A stretch of 64,000 bases of DNA from Chiridota heheva (Eukaryota; Echinodermata; Holothuroidea; Apodida; Chiridotidae). Within the stretch, counting starts at the first letter, position 1; every line of letters begins with the position of its first letter. The notes under the pieces were generated by a model. It was given only the letters and a program-made list of their open reading frames with translations. It searched no databases and had not been told where the DNA came from. Of the stretch, positions 55,261-64,000 are shown one piece after another. A program made the translations under genes and the position numbers. Location of the stretch: positions 348,501-412,500 of the forward strand of contig JAIGNY010001472.1 in assembly GCA_020152595.1 (NCBI GenBank), read 5' to 3'.

Positions 55261-57037
55261 TTGGCCAACCAAATTGTGCTATCTGGGAGGACTATTAAAG
55301 AAACAAAATGGTGAAAAAAAATGTGTTGATATCTATTTCCGTTTTTCAGCATTGTGTGCTGGAGAGCAGGGCCGTATTTCTTTTCAGCAAAAGTTTACAA
55401 ATTAAGTACATTTTGGGGGAAATATCCTCCACTTATTGGATAAGAGTCTCTTTCCCCTCCCCCCTCCCCCTCCCTTAAGAGCAGGCCAATGCCACTTCCC
55501 TTATTTAAGATAGATACTGGTAATGACCAACTAATGTTGTTTGTCCCTGAAATTGATATTAACCACATAAGGGCCATGACCTGGTGTCCAACACTTGTTG
55601 CAAGGTCGGCACGCACAAGCTGTATACTGTGTTGGCAGGTAAACACCATTGTGAGTGTAAGGTTTATGCTGTTTTTAGCTCCACTTTCTGACATGAACAC
55701 AAATAAGAATAATAAATGTTGTCAATTTTGTATCGATAATTTCCCAATTGAAAGAAAACCTTTCTGGGAGTACTGTACCTTTCTCTCTACTCTCTGCTTA
55801 TAGGGCTCTGCACCTTATCCCAATATGTTATATTAATTCTGACAAAAAACATGTTATCACATCATCCCTGCATGGTTTGGTTCGGCTACCCCCCGCCCCC
55901 CATTCCCCCCCCTTAGATTATTCTTTAAGCCTAAAAGCTCTATCTTTTGGGCTAAAAGAATAATAACATGATGACTATTTTGTTCTCTTGAACGTTTCTA
56001 TAGTGCGGTATAGGGGAAGGGTGGTGACAGTGGGAGGTACTAAGTGTTTGGGAGGGCCGGCATTGGGATGTACGGTGCGTGGATATGAGAAGTTAAAAGG
56101 GTTAAATAAATTTGGAGGTGCTTGAAATTCGGTTCACTCAATAGTAAGATAGAAATTAAATTATTGTCTAGTTACGGTTTCCTTGAAATTATTTGAATCT
56201 TAAAAAGCGCTGAAGCACAGCACCAATAGCTGGGTTAACATCGAAGGTTATGTCATGTGGTTTCATAAAATCTTCTGGTAGTACTTCATAATTCTGAAGA
56301 AGAAAAAAACTTCTTCGCGAAGGACAATCATCTCGCCAGGGCAAGACATCGCACTTTGGCGGAAAGAAAGCAACAATGAAATCAGTACGTGATCAATAAA
56401 CCAGTCTTTGAACATCGAACTAATCAGTTGACTACAATTACGTAATTTAAACATCACGGTACACATTTGAAAGATCCATGGATATGTACTGCCAAAGGTA
56501 ACACTATCTACAGGAGCGGATTACAAGGAGGGGCCTCTGGTTAGTATTGAAGTAAAAATATTCAATTGGGGAACTTTTTCCGGAGGGGGGGGGTGGTTTC
56601 ATTTCCCGGAAGCGGGCGGATCAAGGATAAAATGACAAGGGAACCAAAGAAGTTTTTATAAGCAGTTTTGTCATGATTAATGGGACATATTAGGACAAGG
56701 GTGTAGAGCATTATAAGCGGGAAGCATTAAAAACTTACTCCTTTAAGGAAAAAATACTAATTGCATGTTTTTTTTTATTGGGAAAATTGAAGGAATATTT
56801 GGCAAAATCATTGGACATTTTAGTAAAATTTGGCATCATTTCACGATAATTGTTGAAAATTTATCAAAAATCGACATGATGACATGACATAATTCCGGCA
56901 TTTATCCATTTGTCCAAACTATAATCACAAAGCGCAGGTAAAGATGAGTTTACAATAAGGTATACAAGTGAGTTCACAATAAGGTATACAAGTGAGTTTT
57001 GAGAAGTTTTATTCAAACTTAAGTAGAACGAGCACCC
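55261..57037. other. No gene seen
   Basis: AT-rich with homopolymer-rich patches (C-rich near 55889-55913, G-rich near 56583-56593). 56955-56995 holds a 22-bp tandem pair (GTTTACAATAAGGTATACAA and variant). Open frames are short and featureless. Confidence 0.35.
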
Positions 57038-57160
57038 TTAAAGGATAAGTTCAGTGGTCAAGCAAAAGAAAGAAAATGGTGGAGAAAGCTTTCAAAAATC
57101 ATATTCCGTTAAGAAATATTCAAGTTTAAATACCTACAAATTCATATGCTGTAAATTAGT
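57038..57160. mobile_element. TTAAAGGATAAGTTCAG partial element
   Basis: Head of the foldback family with AAGCTTTCAAAAATCATATT, then CCGTTAAGAAATATTCAAG. No right arm follows. Confidence 0.55.
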
Positions 57161-57879
57161 GGGTAAATTTCCATTGATTTTGATGCTTAGTTTGTATTAT
57201 ATTTTACGCAGTTTAAGCAGTGGCGGTGTTAAAAGGGGGCACGGGAAGCCCTCGTGAGATCGCTCTACCCCAGAAAATGTTATAAAGTGACATATTTGTA
57301 TCTGATTTATCTGTTTATAGGCCTTGACCCCCTCCTCCATGAGACAAAACTGCCCCTCCTGTGCCTGCAGCTTAAAAATCATCGCGCCCCACGGAGTTTA
57401 TACTGTCGCCTTTCATACATCTTGGGAGTTCAGTAATTTCATGATATCTTATCTGTCTATAACTGTTATATCGACCAGCTATATGAAATTGTTTTAACTT
57501 TGGTAAGTTTTAAAACCATGAACGCTAAAATCTTCGGGAAAATCAGAAGTGCCTTGGTGTTACATCATCTTGATCACAATAAGGACAAACAAGCCCATGT
57601 CATGGACTGCCCATTCCGTGCGATTCGAGCTTTGTGCTCATTGTGTCGCCTACGTTACGTTGGGACATCGTGTCAGCAAAATTAACATAAATTCCCAATT
57701 CAAAACAGATACTCCCTTGCCTTGATTTTAGTGACAATTCAAATCACTGTTAGTCCTAATGAGTGTATTTCAATTTTATATGACATGTATGATCAATATC
57801 TGAATATAGTTCCCTTCATTGGTCGCGCTCTAGGCCTTTACCTTCCATGGAAAAAAGGGGGAGGGGTCCCCATTGAAAT

Positions 57880-58290
57880 GATTTTGCCTGTGTCATGCTT
57901 TCTTCCCGGTCAAATCTATGGGCAAAGTCTTTGTAGGGGCCGAGGGGGTGAAGCCCCTTAGAAGCCTTACATTTCACGTGAATTTGATAGCAAAAATTGT
58001 GTTAAATCCAGGGGCTAATCCCCTCCCCCTTCCCTCCCTAATAATCCCTACGTTTCTCATAATTTTGGTAGCAAAATTGTGTCAATTCCAAAGTCGAAGC
58101 CTTGCTAAGTCCTGCGTTTCTAATATTTTTGATAACAGAAAATTGCTTAAACTCATGTAAAATCCAGGGCGTCAAAAGCCAAGCGCTTTTGGTAGTTTTG
58201 GTAGCAAAACATTGCTTAAAATTGTGTCAAATCAGTAGGGCGAAGTCTTAGTAGGCCCAGTGGGTGGGTGAAGCCCCCTTATATCGTGTG
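57880..58290. repeat. About 75-bp diverged tandem repeat (GTTTCTxxTAATTTTGGTAGC)
   Basis: Four to five units built from TTTCTCATAATTTTGGTAGC, AAAATTGTGTCAA, and AGGGGCTAA or GGGCGAAGTC. The same repeat resumes at 63690-64000. Non-coding. Confidence 0.6.
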
Positions 58291-58474
58291 TTTTTTTGCT
58301 CAAATCATTTCATAGTCATTAAGTCGCCGATACTTTAGCTTATTCCATCTCGATGATTCGTAAGCTTTTCTTGGCGGCTTGCTTGAATGATCTGGTCATC
58401 GAAGTGAGACAAACACTCAGTTTTATGGCCCATTGCTGAAATCGAGATACCTTCCTGACTAAATTCACTTTACT

Positions 58475-59285
58475 TCCGTGAATCTAGTAATGCCATATCA
58501 TCGAAATCAAGATACAGGTCCTTATTTTGGGCGTACTGTTCTTTTATGGCTTTACAGAAGGTGTCGAAGACTTGATTGTGCACCATCGCCTCAAACCTTT
58601 TCTTCGGTGTCATCTCTCCTTCTTCGCCTGATATTTTTTGTCGCCGTATATGCCTTTCATCTGTTCACCGGCATTCTGTCTTGAATTTGGATGTCATTAC
58701 TATTCAGTCGCTCCGACGCAATCGCAATGCATATATCTGCCTTAGCCCTTACAGCATCAAAACTCCTCTTATAACCGTCGAGCTTCTTTGACGTGACGAC
58801 CACAACAGATTTGGCTTTGATTAGATCAAGTCCTGTCGTCTGCAGGTACTGTGACAATGATGTTGTCTCCTTGAAGACACGCATGAAAACGAACGCTGTT
58901 AAGATGGTCTCGTATAACTGATTAGCTCTCCCAGCAGATCTTTGGCATGGAAATAGACTAACAAAAATGTGCTGGCATGGATGTATCATTATACACCATT
59001 AGCATCACTTGAACAACTTCAACATACAAGGCATCCTTTGAATGATCAAAAATGTAAAAGACCATTTGTATAGGCGCGGCTTTTAGCCTACCACCTCGTA
59101 TTTCCAATTAACTGTAGTCGCTTGCCCGACGTTCCCTGTCCTTCGCATACTTCCATCCGCTTATATGACTCCTTGAAAAGCTTGGCTATTAAGTTTAATA
59201 ACGAAAATAGATTGCTGGCGTGAACGACGACGCCCGTGATATCAGCCACTACCAGACTAAGGACGTGTGCGTAACACCACGATAG
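58475..59285 (-). pseudogene. hAT transposase pseudogene (ZMYM1/DUF4371-like type), minus strand
   Basis: Minus-strand blocks in order: SWCYAHVLSLVVADITGVVV, HASNLFSLLNLIAKLFKESY, KRMEVCEGQGTSGKRLQLIG, NTRW*AKSRAYT, then ETTSLSQYLQTTGLDLIKAK, SVVVVTSKKLDGYKRSFDAV, IQIQDRMPVNR, RFEAMVHNQVFDTFCKAIKE and QYAQNKDLYLDFDDMAL. The CxAHxLxLVxxD, TRWxxKxxA and LSxYLQxxxLDLxxA series is typical of the RNase H-like core of hAT transposases related to ZMYM1-type genes. A stop interrupts TRW-AK and frames change. No inverted-repeat ends were identified. Confidence 0.8.
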
Positions 59286-60022
59286 TAAATGGCCCTTTAT
59301 GGTAAGAGGCCCTTTATCAGTATATTTAGCTCTGAAATTAACTGTACTTCTACATTGGTTGATAAATTTTCCTCAAGAAATCCATATTCCCTGAACACCT
59401 ATAGGTCCAATTGTAGGCCTTCTGCCTACCGACAGCCATTGGGCCGGCTACTGCAGCCCTAGAGGCTGGCCCCTGAGTCCAATTTGACGGCCTCTGGCCA
59501 GCCTCGACCTCCCTTCGGAAAGCTGCTGGGCCCGATTTTATTGCCTACGATCGGCTTTAGCCTTCCTTCGGGAGGTTCTAAGGTAGAATAGATGATGAAT
59601 TGGAGATGCTTTTGTACAAGAAAAAAATAATTGGCGATGGCATATTCCACGTTTTTTTTTTTAATCGAGTTTGTCAACGAATGGAATGTAATGGTTTTCA
59701 CGGGGCAAGTATGAACTGCAGGTGGTGATTACGGGGAGGGATCGTCCCTCCCACTTCCATTTCCAATTCGTCCAAATCCGATGATAGAAAGTTTTGTCAA
59801 CAGTTGGTCAACATTCCTCCTCCTCGCCTCTTCAATGGCTTGTGGAAATTTTCTCCAGTTGTGTTTAAAACTTGATTGACCTCATGAGAACGTGTGCATT
59901 TGATCGAGGGGAGAGAAGGAATTGGAAAACGGAAATAAACGCATAAGCATTTTTCCGTCATTGATACTTTCTTGCCTGAGAGACGGATATTTTCTTGTTT
60001 AAAAGACATGCACAAAGCGAAA

Positions 60023-60485
60023 GACTATTCGTAGTTTCGTACTGAAGAATGTACGAAACTAGTTTTTATTGTCACAGTACCTGCAGACGACAAGACTTGA
60101 TCTAATCAAAGCCCAATCTTTTGTGGTCGTCACGTCAAAGAAGCTTGACGATTATATAAGAGGGGTTTTGATGCTGTAAGGGCTAAGACAGATCTATTAA
60201 TTGTGATTGTGTCGAAGCGTCTGAATAATAAAGACATCCAAATTCAAGACAGAATGCCGGTGAACAGATGAAAGGCACATACGGCGACGAAAAAAAATGC
60301 CAGACGAAGAAGGAGAGGGCACTCAAATGACACCAGAGAAAAGGTTTGAGGCGATGGTGCACAATCAAGTCTTCCACGCCTTCTGTGTAGCCATAGAAGA
60401 ACAGTACGCCAAAAACAAGGACCTGTATCTTGATTTCGACTATTCGTAATTTCGTACTGAAGAATGTACGAAACTAGTTTTCATT
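60023..60485. repeat. 48-bp direct repeats with hairpin, flanking the hAT fragment
   Basis: GACTATTCGTAGTTTCGTAC at 60023 and GACTATTCGTAATTTCGTAC at 60438 start two copies that end in CTAGTTTTTATT and CTAGTTTTCATT. Each contains the palindrome TTTCGTAC-TGAAGAAT-GTACGAAA (8-bp stem). Confidence 0.8.
60071..60437 (+). pseudogene. Second hAT transposase fragment, inverted, between direct repeats
   Basis: The + strand sequence from GTCACAGTACCTGCAGACGA to CTGTATCTTGATTTCGA is the near-identical reverse complement of about 58510-58860. It gives LQTTRLDLIKAQS, VVVTSKKLDDY, RFEAMVHNQVFHAFCVAIEE and QYAKNKDLYLDFD. It is shorter by small deletions and extra bases. It is flanked by 48-bp direct repeats (60023-60070 and 60438-60485). 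Confidence 0.75.
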
Positions 60486-61337
60486 ATTTTCTCGACGTAG
60501 GTCTAATGTAGAAGTTGTTGTTTCAAGGTTTTAGGTGAGTGGGAAACAATATTATAACTAAACTACTTACACGGGTAGAGTAAAACACAAAATCGAAATA
60601 TACGATATAGACATGCATAGAAAAGCAGCGATGTCTAAAACGTGTGTGTGTGTGCTGATATATATGTGTGTGTGTGTGGGAGTAGGGGGAGGGGAAGTGG
60701 TTACAGGGGATACCTCAACACAAGCAAACCACAAATAAAATGAATGATTTTCCTTTAGATGTTCTCCTTGTTAACATGAACGATTCCGGGAAGCGGAGGC
60801 GAGTGCGCATTTTTCCCGCGCTTGTGGTTTGTTTACTATTCCTTGATCAGTGATTGGATAATTTTCTGCACTGATGACTCGGAGCTCATAGAATGTAAGA
60901 TACGTAAAGTAAAATAATAAGTAAAATACGCGCAGTTTAAATGCGTGTGTTTTGTACGTTTATGTGTACCACGCACGTTCAAGTAATCAACGCGTACCAA
61001 AACTGCTCACTGCTTTGCCAACAACTTCGAGAACTTAACATCGTGCGTGTAGCAAAAGCACTAACGATCGTGTGAAAATGCGCATTTTCTTGAAGACGTA
61101 ACTTGTGTTTATGACGAATAGAACATTGCGTTCTTGTTCCTTTTTGTCAACCAATTTTGTCAACCAATCGCCTCATTTTGCTTTATTTCGTGTTCGTGCG
61201 CGTGTTGCGTTACTCATGAGATGGTTACAGCGTCGCTACAAAAGATAGACATAACTTTATCTTCATGTGCATATCTTAAGATGCATATTTAAGATTACCT
61301 TCGAAAATTCTTTATAAAGCATTCTATTATTTGTACA
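60486..61337. promoter_or_regulatory. CpG-containing region upstream of a candidate first exon
   Basis: Contains (TG)n near 60640-60680. From about 60780 there is a stretch with clearly more CpG than its surroundings (GGAAGCGGAGGCGAGTGCGC, TTCCCGCGC, GTGCGCGTGTTGCG). It ends in AT-rich sequence before the ATG at 61338. It would fit a promoter and 5' untranslated region, but no core promoter element is decisive. Confidence 0.3.
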
Positions 61338-61389
61338 ATGGGAAAAATTTCTCAAGGAGAGCGACGAAGAACAAGCCGAATCGCAGCAG
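61338..61389 (+). CDS. Candidate first coding exon of an unidentified gene
   Basis: ACAATGG gives a good start context. The frame reads MGKISQGERRRTSRIAA and ends with G before GTAATT, a good donor (phase 1). The peptide is basic with an RRRTSRI patch, as found at the N-terminus of some nuclear proteins. It is too short to assign. No continuation was recognised before the end of the window, so the next exon may lie outside. Confidence 0.35.
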
Positions 61390-62570
61390 GTAATTTTTAC
61401 CTCTGATTTTTAATTATAAAACGTTTGATAATTTACCTCCTAATTTAGGCGTATAGAGACTTTATAAGACTGGACTTGAGAAGATAGGCCTAACAGAACA
61501 TCAGTGGTTAATAACAAATACGCACTCTATGCATAAATCTATATCCCCTAATTACACAATGATCTTCTCTGGATTCATAAGGGACTTGTATAGGCCCTGG
61601 AGCATTATGAAAAAAGCACTTTGATTTAGGATTTGCATCTTGGTGGGAGTCAGGGGCTACCTTTGCCACCTATTTTTACAGAAATTGTTTAGTAAAAACA
61701 AATTACAAGCTTTAAGAAAACCAAACATGTTGTCGTTATTTCTTATACTAATAATCTAATTTGTCATAAGTAAATTAAGAATAAGATAGGTGGGGGCATA
61801 GGCGGCGGAACTTGAGATCACAGAGGGCACGTTATCTCCCCAATTTTGTCAACAGTTTAAAAGTGCCCTTTTTCAAATATAAAAAGTGCCCTTTTATAGT
61901 AAAAAGTGCCCTTCCGACTGTCTGAGGGTAAGAAGTGCCCTTTTTAGAGAAGGAATGTGCCCTTTAAGTGTTCAAACATTGAAAAACATTCTCCTTTAGA
62001 CAATATGTATGCTATTTTCATTTAACTGTTGAAGAATGTAACACAGTATCGCCCTGAAAGAAACTAAAATTGTGAAATTTTATAATCTATTCATCAATTT
62101 TCCCAAACACGACGTTGGGGGCCCAACAACTCCACATTGGATTTTTTTCTATACTGAAAAATCAGTTACATCTGCCTACCTTTATTTTCTCCAATCATAA
62201 AGTGTAAAAAGTCTTTAAAATAAGACCTTATCAGAAATATGCGAGCCATTACAAATTTCATTAATGAAATTGGGCTCGAGGCAAAACTTACAATACGGAC
62301 TCGGGCCCTTATTATCCCCCATCTTTTTTGCAAAGTGCCTTTTACGGAGAGGAAACTTGAATGTTCTGTCAAATATTAAAACAACAGGCTTGTCTTTTTT
62401 ATTGTCAGATTGAATAAAGTAGCACAAATATTTGCTATGGCCGATCAGCCCATATTTCAATAGTGAGGCACCTTTATGCGGGGTCACTATAGTCACTGAC
62501 TTGCTGAATACTGGATTGTAATTTTGGAGTATTTTTTGTAATATATTCTGACCTGACTGATATACCGTAT
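61390..62570. other. Possible intron; repeat related to 42.3/45.3 kb; no clear gene
   Basis: 61800-61980 has repeated AAAGTGCCCTTTT words, like the inverted-repeat pair at 42.3 and 45.3 kb. The minus strand has an open frame at 62649-62215 (FPLRKRHFAKKMGDNK, YCKFC) that I do not recognise. It overlaps the transposon end at 62571 and is doubtful. Confidence 0.35.
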
Positions 62571-63174
62571 TTAAAGGAATATTCCCATGTTTTTTTCGTA
62601 ACATTTCATAAGAAAGAGAATTTTTTAAAACACTTAGTACAAAACTCATGTTGATATGCTATTCTTACCAGGAGATATTCAAATTTTAAAGTTCATGAAA
62701 AATGTTCATAAACAAATAGAAAAAGGCTCAGTATGACTTCACAGCAACACATTCGCCCACAAAGTTGATGTATTTCAATAAAATCTATCATCTTTTTTTA
62801 TTAGTAAAACCTGCTAGAAAAATAAATTGATGAAAGCTAGATATACCTGTATACATTGCCAATTATACCCAATTTCAATAACTTTTGTAAATTTGTTTCT
62901 AATTACACAGAAACAACCAATTAACAGATTAACGTTCAAAAAAATACATAAACATTTGCAATATAATTGTCCATACCTGTATACAGCTATATGACATCTT
63001 CAAACACGAATTCATCATACTGTACAAAAACTTGACAATTGGGAAATCTTTACAAATCCATATCTCCTGAACGGAATATGATATCAACTTGATTTTTGTA
63101 CCAAATTGGCTCTAAAATTATGCTCTTTTAAATAAGTTAAAAAACACAACAACATTGGACTATTATTCCTTTAA
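62571..63174. mobile_element. AAAGGAATATTCCC-family element, short form
   Basis: The left end is TTAAAGGAATATTCCC and the right end ATTATTCCTTTAA. Both arms and the segment AAAAGGCTCAGTATGACTTC match 51646-52791. An internal deletion makes it about 604 bp. Confidence 0.75.
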
Positions 63175-63401
63175 TTGATTTTCTACATCATTAGTCTCAA
63201 GACCTGTTTATTTACTTTTCACATTGTTTGGGATATTCAATATTCCGGATGATGATCAGTATACAGGTATAGTTGACTAAACATGATCGATATCTTTCCG
63301 ATTTCGAGACTTATGACCTATAAATTTCCAAATTTGAGTAAAACTTGTTAATTTCCCCAAATTTTGGTCCACTCGGAATTTTGATATGCTAGAAAACAAA
63401 T

Positions 63402-63445
63402 TGGAGAGAGAGGGGGAGGGGGAGGGGGAGGGGGGGGGAAGGGGG
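63402..63445. repeat. GGGGGA microsatellite
   Basis: GAGAGAGAGGGGGAGGGGGA followed by more GGGGGA and a run of nine G. At least four G-runs lie close together, so a G-quadruplex is possible on the + strand. Confidence 0.85.
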
Positions 63446-63689
63446 AATCTTAAAGCTACTGCTGTCGTACATGGTTTCAAAATACGTCAGTCGAAAAATA
63501 CCCATCAAGTATATAACATTTTATGGTGTTTTACTATCTCGAATGAATCATATTTCTCAAACTTTCATACTTCTGAAATTTCCTTAAAAAAATCAACTGA
63601 GCTAAGTCGGATCATTGGCTTGGTATGTACTGCTTCACTGTGGGGCGGCAGGCAGGGATTTTGCGCACCCTCTTTCATAAAATGCTCAT

Positions 63690-64000
63690 AAGATTTATAT
63701 GTTGGTTGCTTAACATTGTGTCAAATCTAGGGTCTAAGCCTTGCGTTTCTCGTAATTTTGGTAACTGAAAATTGCTTAAATCAATGGCAAACTTAGGAAT
63801 GAAGCTCTTGGAAGGATAAAAGCCCTGCATTTCTAGCAATTTTGAGAGCAGAAAACTGATTAATACTGTGTCAACTCTGGATCCAAGGTTAAAACCATGT
63901 TAGGGGCCATGTTAAAAGGGGCGATGTCCCGGAAGTCCTGCGGTCCTCGTGAAGTTAATAACAGAAATTTGTTTAAAGTCGTGTCAATTCCATGACTGCA
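63690..64000. repeat. About 75-bp diverged tandem repeat, continues past the window
   Basis: Same units as 57880-58290 (GCGTTTCTCGTAATTTTGG, GAAAATTGCTTAAATC, GTGTCAAATCTAGGG), about four copies. Confidence 0.6.

Noticed and set aside
62215..62649. 144-codon minus-strand open frame as a gene
   Set aside because: It runs across the end of an inverted-repeat transposon at 62571 and matches no family I recognise.

Overview
The window looks like nuclear DNA of a marine invertebrate deuterostome, most likely an echinoderm. The reasons are AT-rich non-coding DNA, GT-AG split exons, many TAGGCCTA/CCTAACGTTAG words (for example 6095-6200), several animal LINE families and a large load of short inverted-repeat DNA transposons. 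There are no bacterial operons, rRNA genes or CRISPR arrays. The organism assignment is an inference from sequence style.

One multi-exon gene dominates, on the + strand from about 20.3 to 45.8 kb. I identify it as TRAPPC14 (MAP11/C7orf43 family), the metazoan TRAPPII subunit linked to microtubules and ciliogenesis. Eight exons carry family-like blocks in the right order (SVAGKHFLSIKV, CPMEEYAFLCQV, KIPLLFALTYQTGLE, VTYTIQNNLQDFL, AVVCHQP...VDFQALTTG, MKLKLQYAV, DKISKHHCQVYV). All splice phases agree, apart from two exons that are each out by one base. The N-terminal exons were not found.

The family-conserved C-terminus is followed at once by about 3.6 kb of acidic, repeat-rich coding DNA (45804-49385). 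It holds three full copies of a 55-58 residue repeat, a second repeat class of about 40 residues, an RVxF-like KKVSWAD motif and a pentapeptide-like tract (TDFSG VECSG). This block is broken by about seven small frame changes, several at homopolymer runs. A 5-base difference at its first repeat separates it from the TRAPPC14 frame. It is either a lineage-specific C-terminal extension seen through consensus indels, or an extension that is decaying. This is the most unusual object in the window.

The rest is transposon-derived. At 0-12 kb there are dispersed repeats, two LINE 3' remnants and a C-rich minisatellite. At 12.3-19.2 kb there is a 3.4-kb tandem duplication, each copy holding a 2.1-kb element with TA-flanked inverted repeats. 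The gene's introns contain a LINE remnant beside a 22-bp minisatellite, an RTE-like LINE remnant, a hAT-type element with an exact 8-bp target duplication, TTAA-flanked piggyBac-like elements, foldback elements and an inverted-repeat pair around one exon. At 50-64 kb there are more of the same families, a hAT transposase pseudogene with an inverted second fragment, and a possible first coding exon of another gene at 61338-61389.
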